Source of the DNA: Amycolatopsis sp. GM8
GTDB lineage: Bacteria > Actinomycetota > Actinomycetes > Mycobacteriales > Pseudonocardiaceae
Direction of reading: 5' to 3'
NCBI RefSeq assembly: GCF_021653975.1
Contig: NZ_JAJKFK010000006.1
Location: 124,001 to 188,000 of the forward strand
DNA length: 64,000 nucleotides
How positions within the stretch are numbered: position 1 is the stretch's first letter; each line of letters starts with the position of its first letter. The notes beneath the pieces are model-generated. The model did not search any database, was not told the origin of the DNA, and saw nothing but the letters and a program-made list of their open reading frames with translations. This document shows, piece after piece, positions 34,186 through 42,550 of this stretch. Position numbers and translations under genes: made by a program.

Positions 34186-35046
34186 ATGGTTCACTACCGC
34201 TACGCGACGGTGCGCGGACAGCGGCTCTTCTACCGCGAGGCCGGCCCGGCCGGCGCCGCGACGATCGTGCTCCTGCACGGCTTTCCGACCAGCTCGTTCA
34301 TGTTCCGCGACCTGATTCCCGCGCTGGCCGATCGCTACCACGTGATCGCGCCGGACCACCTGGGCTTCGGGCTGTCGGACGCCCCGCCGGTGGACGAGTT
34401 CGCCTACACCTTCGACGCGCTCGCGGCGCTGACCGCGGGGCTGCTCGACCAGTTGGGCGTCTCGCGCTATGCGATCTACGTCCAGGACTACGGCGCCCCG
34501 ATCGGCTGGCGGCTGGCCGTGGCGAACCCGGACGCGATCACCGCGATCGTCACCCAGAACGGCAACGGTTACGACGCCGGTTTCATCGACGGATTCTGGA
34601 AAACCGTGTGGGACTACCAGCGGGCCCAGACTCCCGAGACCGAGGCGGGCATCCGGACCGCGCTGACGATCGACGCCATCAAATGGCAGTACCTGACCGG
34701 CGTCCCCGACGACAGCCTGGTCAGCCCGGACACCTGGGAGCACGATTTCGCGCTCGTATCGCGGCCGGGCAACGACGAGATCCAGCTCGCGCTGTTCCGC
34801 GACTACGCGACGAATCCGCCATTGTACCCGGCGTTGCACGAATACCTGCGCCGCCACCAGCCGCCGGTGCTGGCCGTGTGGGGCCGGGGCGACGAGATCT
34901 TCGGCCCGGACGGCGCCCGCGCGTTCGCCGGGGACGTGCCGGACGCCGAGATCCACCTGCTCGACGGCGGGCATTTCCTACTGGAGAGCGCCGGTGACGA
35001 GGTCGCCGCGCTGATCCGGGAGTTCCTCGGCCGCAAGATCGCCTGA
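34186..35046 (+). CDS. Alpha/beta hydrolase (epoxide hydrolase / haloalkane dehalogenase-like)
   Basis: 286 aa. Oxyanion motif LLHGFPTSSFMF, Asp nucleophile in YVQDYGAPIGW, acid in GRGDEIFGPDG, and catalytic His in LDGGHFLLES. The Asp nucleophile separates it from serine esterases and points to epoxide hydrolysis or dehalogenation. AAGGGG precedes ATG 34186. It is divergent from the CGNR-MOSC operon and may belong to the same detoxification regulon. Confidence 0.87.
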   Translation: MVHYRYATVRGQRLFYREAGPAGAATIVLLHGFPTSSFMFRDLIPALADRYHVIAPDHLGFGLSDAPPVDEFAYTFDALAALTAGLLDQLGVSRYAIYVQDYGAPIGWRLAVANPDAITAIVTQNGNGYDAGFIDGFWKTVWDYQRAQTPETEAGIRTALTIDAIKWQYLTGVPDDSLVSPDTWEHDFALVSRPGNDEIQLALFRDYATNPPLYPALHEYLRRHQPPVLAVWGRGDEIFGPDGARAFAGDVPDAEIHLLDGGHFLLESAGDEVAALIREFLGRKIA

Positions 35047-35095
35047 CCGCCGAAACTGTCCACTGGATAGGCTTTGTGCTCCGGAAAGGAGCGCG

Positions 35096-36151
35096 ATGAG
35101 CTACACGGCCCCCGGGCCCGAGGACCCGTTCTTCAGGATGCGGCGCAAGAAAGAGGACAACCTGGTCGCCCAGGCCAGGCAGGCCGCCGACGAGCTGGCC
35201 GCGAAGCAGGACGTCCCGGACACGGCGACCGTCAGCTCGTACCCGGCGCGATCCGAGGAGCACGTGGCCGCCGCCGGACCGCCGGTGCTGGACCGCCTGC
35301 GCGAGCACGAGGACGCGCGAACGGCGGCGCGCACGGCGGGGGACACCGAGCTGGCCGATCGGGCGCTCCGCCAGGTCGTCGGTGATCTCGACGAACTGCT
35401 GGACACCGCCGCGGACCACCTGCGCCAGAGCGGGAAAGGCCTGTCGCGGCAGCGGGTACGGACAGCCGCGCCCCAGCTCCTCGCGATGTCCGGGGTGGCC
35501 GCGCTGCCGCTCGGCGAGGTCGCCGGGTTCCTCGACCTGCCCCGGGAACAGGTCGAGGACGTGCTGGCAGCGCTCCGCCGGCACGGCGGGATCACCCCGG
35601 CCGACCGTCATCAGGCGCTCCAGCAGGTGGAGTGGCTGCGCGGGCAGTTGCGGCAGGTCGAGCTCACCCGCGACCAGTCTCTGCTGGACCGGCTCCTCGC
35701 GTTCGTCTCGAAGTTCACGGTGCTGGTGGTCGTGGCCGTCGCCTCGGCCGCGGCGGGCGCCGTCGCGGCGGGGGAGTCCGTGCTCAAGGAGATCATCAAG
35801 GCCGGCGTGGTCATGCTGGTCGCCGCCGCTCTGCAGGGGGCCGCCGATCGCGTGCGCGAGGGCCGTCCGGGCACCGATGCCCGCGAGGCGCATGCCGCGC
35901 TGCTCGCCGACCTGCCGCAGGCGCACGCGCTCTGGGAGCGGCCGAGCTACCAGGGTGAGCACACCGTGCTCCGGATCAGGCTGGGAATCCGCTGCTGCGC
36001 CGCGCGGATCGCCACGATCTCGTTGGAATGGCAGGACAAGCAGGCGTACTGGGCGCTGCTGGACGCGACGGTCGAGGCCCTCCGCGCCGATTCACCCGCG
36101 GAGCTGGCGCCGCTGCCCAGCCGGCTCAGCGCGCTGCGCCCACCCGCCTGA
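35096..36151 (+). CDS. Membrane protein of unknown function
   Basis: 351 aa. The N-terminal 200 residues are charged and helical (many Ala, Arg, Glu, with a coiled-coil-like look). Two hydrophobic segments lie at about 205-228 (FTVLVVVAVASAAAGAVAAG) and 235-250, and a soluble C-terminal domain carries two adjacent cysteines (RLGIRCCAARIA). I recognise no family. GGAAAGGAG precedes the ATG. It lies alone between a hydrolase gene and the rutA-like operon. Confidence 0.7.
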   Translation: MSYTAPGPEDPFFRMRRKKEDNLVAQARQAADELAAKQDVPDTATVSSYPARSEEHVAAAGPPVLDRLREHEDARTAARTAGDTELADRALRQVVGDLDELLDTAADHLRQSGKGLSRQRVRTAAPQLLAMSGVAALPLGEVAGFLDLPREQVEDVLAALRRHGGITPADRHQALQQVEWLRGQLRQVELTRDQSLLDRLLAFVSKFTVLVVVAVASAAAGAVAAGESVLKEIIKAGVVMLVAAALQGAADRVREGRPGTDAREAHAALLADLPQAHALWERPSYQGEHTVLRIRLGIRCCAARIATISLEWQDKQAYWALLDATVEALRADSPAELAPLPSRLSALRPPA

Positions 36152-36174
36152 CCACGGCGGGGGACAATGAGGAC

Positions 36175-37257
36175 ATGAGCGCCGACGAGGGTGTGCCAGT
36201 GTCCGCGAAGGAGTACGGGATCTTCCTCCCCATCGGCAGCGGCGGCTGGCTGCTGTCGACCACCGCGCCGCGTCCCGAAGCCAGTTACGCCGACAACAAG
36301 CGCGCCGCGCTGCACGCGGAGGCGATCGGGCTCGACTTCGTCATGTCGATGGCGAAATGGCGCGGTTTCGGCGGCACCACGGACCATTGGGGCGAGAGCC
36401 TCGAGTCGATGACCATGATGGCCGGGCTCGCCGAGGCCACCGAGCGGGTCAAGATCTGGGCCACCACGCACGCCAACATCCACCACCCCGGCGTCGTCGC
36501 GAAGATGTACACCACGCTGCAGCAGATCTCGGCCGGCCGCGCCGGGATCAACATCGTCAACGGCGCCTATGCCGACGAATTCCAGCAGTTCGGGCTGTGG
36601 GAGGAGATGTCCACCGAGGACCGTTACCGGATGACGGCCGACTGGACCGAAGCGCTCATCCGGTTGTGGACCGAGGACTCCGTCACGATGAAGAGCGACT
36701 TCTTCACGTTGCAGGACTGCGAATCCCGGCCACATCCGGAGACCAGGCCGACGATCATCAGCGCCGGCCGCTCGCCCGCGGGCCGCGAGTTCCAGGCCAC
36801 CTACGCCGACGGCGCCTTCCTTTCGGCGAACACCCTCGACGAGATGAAAGCGCTTTCCCGGGACGTGCACGAACGGGCCGCCGCGCGCGGGCGAAGGGTG
36901 AAGACGTACTCGATGCTGACGGTCGTGCAAGCCGAAACCGACGCCGCCGCAAGGGAAAAGGTCGAGCGCTGGGGTGCGGGCGTCGACCGCGAGGCGCTCG
37001 CCGCGATGCGGCGGTCGTGGGGTGTCCCGGACGAACGGGCGCGGGTCTGGGCCGAAGGCGCGACCGGCGAGGAAGCGTTCCAGACGCCGTATGTCAGCGG
37101 TTCGGCCGAGACTGTCGTCGAACACATCGCGAGGATCACCCGCGGCGGCGAGCTGGACGGGCTGATGCTGATCTTCCCCGAGTACGACCAGGACATGCTG
37201 CTGTTCGGCGAGACCGTGCTGCCCGCGCTGCGCGCGCTCGACGAGGAGCCCGCGTGA
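36175..37257 (+). CDS. RutA-like FMN-dependent luciferase-family monooxygenase
   Basis: 360 aa LLM-family protein. The start GIFLPIGSGGWLLSTTAP, KWRGFGGTTDHWGESLES, INIVNGAYADEFQQFG and IISAGRSPAGREF closely follow RutA, which opens the uracil ring using FMN and O2. The dimethylsulfone monooxygenase SfnG is the main alternative. The isochorismatase-like gene overlaps by 4 bases (GTGA), matching the rutA-rutB pair, and a riboflavin kinase follows. ATG 36175 is preceded by a short GAGG. Confidence 0.83.
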   Translation: MSADEGVPVSAKEYGIFLPIGSGGWLLSTTAPRPEASYADNKRAALHAEAIGLDFVMSMAKWRGFGGTTDHWGESLESMTMMAGLAEATERVKIWATTHANIHHPGVVAKMYTTLQQISAGRAGINIVNGAYADEFQQFGLWEEMSTEDRYRMTADWTEALIRLWTEDSVTMKSDFFTLQDCESRPHPETRPTIISAGRSPAGREFQATYADGAFLSANTLDEMKALSRDVHERAAARGRRVKTYSMLTVVQAETDAAAREKVERWGAGVDREALAAMRRSWGVPDERARVWAEGATGEEAFQTPYVSGSAETVVEHIARITRGGELDGLMLIFPEYDQDMLLFGETVLPALRALDEEPA

Positions 37258-37859
37258 CGGACCTGCGCGCCCGGCAACTGGACCACCTCCGCGGGCGTCG
37301 CCCGGCGCTGCTCGTGGTCGACGTGCAACGCTCGTTCGCCGGCCCAGGTTTCGAGGACGCCATCTCGGTCATGGCCCGGCTCGTGGACACCGCGCGTGAC
37401 CGGGACGTGCCCGTCGTCTGGATCGAGCTGGCGAGCGACCCGGCCAACCCGTGGCGGGCCAGCGCCTGGTTCCGCGGCGGCGATGCCGATGCCCCGTTCG
37501 GCCCGGACGAGCCGTGCGTGCTCGGCACCCCGGGCGCCGAGTGGTACCGGCTCGCGCCGGCGGCCGGGGAGCCGCGCGTGGCCAAGCGCGGCTACAGCGG
37601 GTTCCTCGGAACCGACCTGGAAAACCTTTTGCGGGCAAGGGAAATCGAGTGGGTCGCGGTCGCCGGGCTGACCACCGAATGCTGTGTGACCGCCACCGCG
37701 ACGGACGCCTTCCAACTCGGCTGGCCGGTGCTGGTCCCGGCGGACGCCGTCGCCGCGCACGACCCGGCCGTGCACGAAAACGCGCTCGGCCAGCTGGCGC
37801 TCAACGTGGCGGTGCTGAGCAGCGCCGAGGAGCTCGCCGGCATCTGGCCGGTCCCTTAG
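37254..37859 (+). CDS. RutB-like isochorismatase-family amidohydrolase
   Basis: 201 aa cysteine hydrolase. The catalytic triad D23 (LLVVDVQRSF), K111 (VAKRGYSGF) and C144 (TTECCV) is complete. RutB hydrolyses the ureidoacrylate or peroxyureidoacrylate made by RutA. The overlap with the rutA-like start supports a shared pathway. Other isochorismatase-family substrates cannot be excluded. Confidence 0.84.
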   Translation: MTDLRARQLDHLRGRRPALLVVDVQRSFAGPGFEDAISVMARLVDTARDRDVPVVWIELASDPANPWRASAWFRGGDADAPFGPDEPCVLGTPGAEWYRLAPAAGEPRVAKRGYSGFLGTDLENLLRAREIEWVAVAGLTTECCVTATATDAFQLGWPVLVPADAVAAHDPAVHENALGQLALNVAVLSSAEELAGIWPVP

Positions 37860-37889
37860 GCTGCTGGCTGTCGTAACGAGGAAAGGCGG

Positions 37890-38297
37890 ATGGTGGAGAT
37901 CCTGGGCAGCGCGACCGGTCCGGTGGTGCACGGTGAGGGGCGGGGCAAGGAGCTGGGCTTCCCGACCGCGAACATCGACTTCGATCCGGCGGCCACGATC
38001 CCGGCGGACGGCGTCTACGCCGGGCACGTCCGGATCCTGTCCTCGCCCGACGGGCGCGAGTTCCCCGAGCCGCTGCCCGTGCTGGTGTCCGTCGGCTCGA
38101 ACGTCACCTTCGGCGCCACGACCCGGACGATCGAGGCGTACGTCCTCGACTTCGAGGAGGACCTCTACGGCTGCGTCGCCGAGGTCACGGTCGAGTTGTT
38201 CATCCGCGCGCAGGTCAAGTTCTCGTCCGTCGGCGAGCTGATCGACCAGATGCGCCGCGACGAGAAGCGCGGCCGCGAGTTCTTCAAGTCGAGGTAG
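37890..38297 (+). CDS. Free-standing riboflavin kinase (flavokinase) domain protein
   Basis: 135 aa, equal to the C-terminal half of bifunctional RibF. The motif GEGRGKELGFPTANIDF, GVYAGHV, and the catalytic glutamate region RTIEAYVLDFEEDLYG are present. The FAD synthetase half is absent. It would turn riboflavin into FMN, the cofactor of the RutA-like enzyme two genes upstream. It starts 30 bases after the RutB-like stop and is probably in the same operon. Confidence 0.85.
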   Translation: MVEILGSATGPVVHGEGRGKELGFPTANIDFDPAATIPADGVYAGHVRILSSPDGREFPEPLPVLVSVGSNVTFGATTRTIEAYVLDFEEDLYGCVAEVTVELFIRAQVKFSSVGELIDQMRRDEKRGREFFKSR

Positions 38298-38380
38298 GCA
38301 GCACGCGCCGAGCGGTTCGCGGCAGTTGCCGGCGGCACGACCTTTGCGGGGTTTTCCGCGTCGCACCGCGGCGGTACCAT

Positions 38381-38409
38381 CTGAAACGCTCACTCTGCCT
38401 ACTGAAACG
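38381..38409. promoter_or_regulatory. Direct repeats upstream of the IclR gene
   Basis: CTGAAACG occurs at 38381-38388 and again at 38402-38409, 21 bp (two helical turns) apart, just before the TTG start at 38421. This layout fits an IclR-type binding site for autoregulation. Confidence 0.45.
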
Positions 38410-38420
38410 AGGTGTGAGTC

Positions 38421-39242
38421 TTGGCTGCCGACCGGATTCCCGATCCCGAGGAGGGCGACGGGCCTCTGACGGAGGACCGGGACTATTCCCTGCGCGCGGT
38501 GGACCGGGTCTGCGCGATCCTCGACCTGCTGCAGCAATCCGTGGACGGTATCAGTCTCAACACCGTCGTGGAGGCCACCGGCATGCCGAAATCCTCGGCG
38601 TACCGGTACCTGTGGACGCTCGAACAGCACCGTTACGTCGAGCGGGACGAGGAGACCGGTCTGTGCCGGCTGGGCCTGGGGTTCCTGGGGATGCAGTCCC
38701 GCCACCTCGAACTGCTGCGCGAGGTGGCGCGGCCGTGGCTGGAGAAGCTGCGCGACGAGTTCGGTGAGACCTCGAACCTCGGGGTGCTCGACAGCGACCG
38801 CATCATCTATGTCGACATCATCGAGAGCCGCCGCGGGGTCCGGCTGGCCGCGGCGCGCGGCGACCGGGATCCGCTGCACTCCACCGCGCTCGGCAAGGCC
38901 ATCGCCGCGCACCTGCCGGAGGAGCGGGTCCGCGACATGCTGACGCGTTCGGGCCTGCCGCGCCGCACCGCCACCACGATCACCACGATCGACGAGTACC
39001 TCGTCGCGCTGGACACCGTGCGCACTCTCGGCTACGCGGTGGACAACCTGGAGAACGAGGCCGACGGCCGGTGTGTCGCCGTGCCGTTGCTCGGCACCAG
39101 CGTGCCGGCCGCGATCAGCCTGAGCGCGCCCGCCGCGCGGTTCCCGGTGAAGGACGTCGGCCGCGCCGCGAAGGCGCTGCTCGACGTGGCCGCCCGGATC
39201 GTCTCGCGGCCGAGGGCCGGCAACAACGACGACGCCGCCTGA
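38421..39242 (+). CDS. IclR-family transcriptional regulator
   Basis: 273 aa. N-terminal winged helix (about 25-90; RAVDRVCAILDLLQQS, ATGMPKSSAYRYLWTLEQH) and an IclR effector domain (GDRDPLHSTALGKAIAAHLPEE; YAVDNLENEADGRCVAVPL). It starts with TTG 38421 after GAGGTG; upstream in-frame GTGs are cut off by a stop. It lies 123 bases after the flavokinase gene and may regulate the rut-like operon. Confidence 0.88.
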   Translation: MAADRIPDPEEGDGPLTEDRDYSLRAVDRVCAILDLLQQSVDGISLNTVVEATGMPKSSAYRYLWTLEQHRYVERDEETGLCRLGLGFLGMQSRHLELLREVARPWLEKLRDEFGETSNLGVLDSDRIIYVDIIESRRGVRLAAARGDRDPLHSTALGKAIAAHLPEERVRDMLTRSGLPRRTATTITTIDEYLVALDTVRTLGYAVDNLENEADGRCVAVPLLGTSVPAAISLSAPAARFPVKDVGRAAKALLDVAARIVSRPRAGNNDDAA

Positions 39243-39884
39243 ACCACGGGTTACCGATCCGATGGCCGCCGTCGGATCGGTAACGAACCGTACGGTGAGA
39301 AACGCCGCCGGCGCGGCCGATTCCCGGCCCGCCGGGTCCGGTGCTGTCGTGAGCCACTCGTTCGGAGCCGCGCAAGTCATTGCCTGACAACGGAAATGAG
39401 TGGAACCCCGGCACGTGGGGAGGGCGGATCTCGTGCCGGGGTTCCGACGGCCGGCCGCGGTCGTCAATGGCCTAAGGGGCTCACACGCGACCGGCTGTCC
39501 TGACGGCGTGATGGCGACCGCCGACATGTCTCATCGTGGTATCTGGCGGCCTGCCACACAATGCTCCATCCGAGCTAATTCGAAACTGACGTTTCATTCA
39601 CCGGCACGCCATGTGTGGTGGTGAATTTACCGGCTACATTCCGTGATTGTTGGCCGTCCGGTAACGGTAGCCGCGCCGTGATCTCCGCGTGCCCGAACCG
39701 TGCCCACCGCATGGCGGCGGGCCAGGCATCCGGCCTGTAACACCGGCACGAGACTCACCGATTCCCCGGCAGGTATGGCACGAATGAGGTAGGCACCGCT
39801 CAGTCGAACGGTCACTTACCGTAATCGTTTGTGGCGCGGAGAGGTCGCGCCGGTCCCCACTGCCAGCCGATGGACGGAGGTCGG
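39243..39884. other. Long intergenic region before the glycopolymer locus
   Basis: 642 bases with no convincing gene. It contains the IclR terminator (39250-39284), a relatively AT-rich zone around 39570-39660, and an inverted repeat ATTCACC (39596-39602) / GGTGAAT (39620-39626) that may be a regulatory site. The promoter of the glycopolymer operon should be here, but no convincing -35/-10 pair was found. Confidence 0.5.
39250..39284. terminator. Hairpin terminator after the IclR gene
   Basis: Perfect 13-bp stem (GTTACCGATCCGA and its complement) with a 9-base loop, 7 bases after the IclR stop codon. No T-tract. Confidence 0.8.
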
Positions 39885-41360
39885 ATGGACGAGACATTTC
39901 CCGCTACCGATGCGGTTACCGGGTTCGAGCGCCACCGGACGCGGCCGGGTGCGGTCCGGATTCCGGCGCGGGCTTCGTCGACCCGATGGGAGCGGCGTTA
40001 CCGCGCCTGGGTGATCGGCTGCGACACCTTCGCGACACTCTTGGTGATCGCGACGACCGCGTTCGTCATCCTCGACCTCACCGGCCGACCGTACTTCCTG
40101 CACGCCTCCGGTACCGCGGTGGCGATCCTCTGCTCGCTGCCGCTCAACCGCGCGTGGAGCCAGCACGTGTTCGGCGAGGGCGCGGAAGAGTACCGCCGGC
40201 TCGGCCGGGCGCTGATCATGGCGGCGGTCGTGGTGGCGCTCGCCGGGCTGCTGTTCGGCGCGCTCGACGTGCAGCCCTGGGTGTTCCTCGTGGTGCCGGC
40301 GGTCGGCCTGATCGCGCTGCCGCAGCGGTACGTGCTGCGCAAGGTCCTGCACCACGCGCGCAACAAGGCCGGCACCTGCATGCTGCCGGTGATGGCCGCC
40401 GGGGCGACGGACACGGTGCTCGCGCTGATCGAGCGCACCCGCGAGGACTCGCACGTCGGCTGGCGGGTCGAGGCGGTCTGCACCGACAGCGGGACCGGCG
40501 AGGTCGGCGGGATCGCGGTGGCCGGCCGGCTCGACGACGTCGCCGACCAGGTGCGCCGCGGCGGCTACCGGCTCGTCGCCGTCACCGCCGATCCACATTG
40601 GACACCCGCCCGGCTGCAGCAGCTCGCGTGGGACCTCGAAGGCACGGGCGCGGAGCTCGTCGTGGCGCCGGTGCTGATGGAGATCGCCGGGCCGCGGCTC
40701 AACGTGTCCGGTGTGCTGGGCATGCCGTTGCTGCGGGTGAGCGCGCCGGCGTTCTCCGGCGGGCGGCGGATCGTCAAGGAGGTCTTCGACCGCGCCATGG
40801 CGGGGCTCGGCGTGCTCGCGATCTCCCCGCTGCTGCTGCTGATCGCGGTGCTGATCAAGCTGAACGACCACGGTCCGGTGTTCTACCGCCAGCGCCGCGT
40901 CGGGCGGGACGGCGACACGTTCATGATGATCAAGTTCCGCACGATGGTCGTGAACGCCGACCAGATCCGCAACGAGCTGCTCGACTCGAACGACGGCGCC
41001 GGCCCGCTGTTCAAGATGCGCCGCGACCCGCGGGTCACGCGGGTCGGCGCGGTGCTGCGCCGGTACTCGCTCGACGAGCTGCCGCAGCTGTTCAACGTGC
41101 TCAGCGGCCGGATGTCGCTGGTCGGGCCGCGGCCGCCGCTGCCGAAGGAGACCGAGAGCTACCACCGCGCCGCCCGCCGACGGCTGCTGGTCAAGCCGGG
41201 GCTGACCGGGTTGTGGCAGGTCAGCGGGCGCAGTGATCTGAGCTGGGACCAGAGCGTCCGGCTGGACCTGCGTTACGTCGAGGACTGGTCGCTGGCGCTG
41301 GACATGGTGATCCTGTGGAAGACGGCCCGCGCCGTCCTGGGCGGGAAGGGCGCGTACTAA
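39885..41360 (+). CDS. Initiating polyprenyl-phosphate sugar-1-phosphate transferase (WbaP-like)
   Basis: 491 aa. The N-terminal half has four or five membrane segments and a CoA-binding-like domain. A further helix leads into the catalytic domain, with RDGDTFMMIKFRTM, YSLDELPQLFNVLSG, MSLVGPRPPLPKE and KPGLTGLWQVSGRSDLSW. It would transfer a sugar phosphate to undecaprenyl phosphate at the membrane, starting synthesis of the polymer made by this locus. ATG 39885 follows GGAGG. The frame is also open upstream, including an ATG at 39870. Confidence 0.92.
   Translation: MDETFPATDAVTGFERHRTRPGAVRIPARASSTRWERRYRAWVIGCDTFATLLVIATTAFVILDLTGRPYFLHASGTAVAILCSLPLNRAWSQHVFGEGAEEYRRLGRALIMAAVVVALAGLLFGALDVQPWVFLVVPAVGLIALPQRYVLRKVLHHARNKAGTCMLPVMAAGATDTVLALIERTREDSHVGWRVEAVCTDSGTGEVGGIAVAGRLDDVADQVRRGGYRLVAVTADPHWTPARLQQLAWDLEGTGAELVVAPVLMEIAGPRLNVSGVLGMPLLRVSAPAFSGGRRIVKEVFDRAMAGLGVLAISPLLLLIAVLIKLNDHGPVFYRQRRVGRDGDTFMMIKFRTMVVNADQIRNELLDSNDGAGPLFKMRRDPRVTRVGAVLRRYSLDELPQLFNVLSGRMSLVGPRPPLPKETESYHRAARRRLLVKPGLTGLWQVSGRSDLSWDQSVRLDLRYVEDWSLALDMVILWKTARAVLGGKGAY
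40591..40603. repeat. Imperfect copy of the dispersed palindrome (one mismatch)
   Basis: ATCCACATTGGAC inside the sugar-transferase gene, encoding Pro-His-Trp-Thr with CAT and ACA where GC-ending codons prevail. Confidence 0.4.
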
Positions 41361-41369
41361 GTTCGCGAC

Positions 41370-41906
41370 GTGGTTGATCTCCCTGACAGACCCGTGCGGC
41401 CCTCGCACCGCCCGCTGATCGTGTTCCTGGCCGTCGCCGTCGTGGTGATCGCCGGTGCCGTGGCGACCGTCGTGCTGTGGCCGCGCACCGAGCACGCGAC
41501 CGGTCCCGCGCCGGTGATCTCCCTGACGGGGCACCAGGTCTGCGCCGACGACATCGTGATCCGCGTGGAAACCGACGAGACGATGCGCCAGATCGCCGAA
41601 GTGGTCCGCAACGACCATCGGGCGCAGCGGCTCTACTCCGAGACCAAACAGGAAGCGCTGGTGCGTTTCCGGGAGATCTTCAAGGACTCTCCCGACCTGG
41701 TGCGTAGTGCTCGCGTGGAGGCGCTGCCCGCGTCGATCACCGTCCTGCCCGTCGAGGGGGCCGACCTGCACGCCTGGGTCACGCAGCTGTCCGCCGCGTT
41801 CCCGGCGGCGACTTCGATCGAGGCCCTCGTCCGCGACGAGATCGCGGCCAAGCTCGGGCACAAGTACGGCGCCCCGTCGCCGTGCCCGCCGAGTGGGGAG
41901 TTCTGA
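41370..41906 (+). CDS. Free-standing FtsX extracellular-domain-like membrane protein
   Basis: 178 aa from a GTG. One membrane anchor (about 15-42; LIVFLAVAVVVIAGAVATVVLW) is followed by an exported domain. ETKQEALVRFREIFKDSPDL and EALPASITVLP match the extracellular domain of the division protein FtsX, but the four-helix permease part is absent. In FtsX this domain binds and activates peptidoglycan hydrolases. Here, inside a glycopolymer locus, it may recruit such an enzyme or sense the wall. The next gene starts inside its stop (TGATG). Confidence 0.78.
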   Translation: MVDLPDRPVRPSHRPLIVFLAVAVVVIAGAVATVVLWPRTEHATGPAPVISLTGHQVCADDIVIRVETDETMRQIAEVVRNDHRAQRLYSETKQEALVRFREIFKDSPDLVRSARVEALPASITVLPVEGADLHAWVTQLSAAFPAATSIEALVRDEIAAKLGHKYGAPSPCPPSGEF

Positions 41907-42550
41907 TGCTTTCCTTGCGGCTGCCGGAAGTCCGGCGGGTGGCGCTGCTCGGCGCGCACTGTGACGACCTCGCGATCGGGGCGGGCGGCAGCCTGCTCAC
42001 GATGTGCGTGCAGCGGCCCGATCTCGAAGTGCACGCCCTCGTGCTCGGCGGCGGGGGCACCGCCCGCGAGGACGAAGAACGCGCCGCGCTCATCGAGTTC
42101 TGTGCCCCCGCCCGGCTCGAGTTGACCGTGCTCGACCTCCCGGACGGCCGGATGCCCGCGCACTGGCTCCGGGCGAAGGAAGCCGTCGCCGCGCTGCGCG
42201 GCCGGGTCGACCCGGACCTGGTGCTCGCCCCGCACCGCGACGACCGGCACCAGGACCACCGGCTGCTGGCGGAGATCGTGCCGCAGGTGTTCCGCGACCA
42301 CCTCGTGCTGGGCTACGAGATCCTCAAGTGGGACGGCGACCTGAGCCAGCCCGGCGGGTACCAGCCACTGACCGAGGACACCGCGCGGCGCAAGGCCGAG
42401 TTGCTCGCCAAGCACTACCCGTCCCAGCACGGCAAGGACTGGTACGACGAGGAAACGTTCCTCGCCCTCGCCCGCCTCCGCGGCGTCGAGCAGCACACCC
42501 GCTACGCCGAGGCCTTCCACGTCGAAAAGCTCAGGCTCGACCTAGGCTGA
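41906..42550 (+). CDS. PIG-L/LmbE-family deacetylase
   Basis: 214 aa. Zinc motif GAHCDDLAIGAGG near the N-terminus and HRDDRHQDH in the middle, as in N-acetyl-sugar deacetylases. It has no signal peptide, so it acts in the cytoplasm, probably on a sugar nucleotide or lipid-linked sugar. It overlaps the FtsX-domain gene by one base. The 3' end overlaps the end of the converging RmlC-like gene by 20 bases. Confidence 0.86.
   Translation: MLSLRLPEVRRVALLGAHCDDLAIGAGGSLLTMCVQRPDLEVHALVLGGGGTAREDEERAALIEFCAPARLELTVLDLPDGRMPAHWLRAKEAVAALRGRVDPDLVLAPHRDDRHQDHRLLAEIVPQVFRDHLVLGYEILKWDGDLSQPGGYQPLTEDTARRKAELLAKHYPSQHGKDWYDEETFLALARLRGVEQHTRYAEAFHVEKLRLDLG

Noticed and set aside
39400-39624. A 74-codon frame in the long intergenic region
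   Set aside because: Poor third-position GC bias, no ribosome site and no recognisable sequence.
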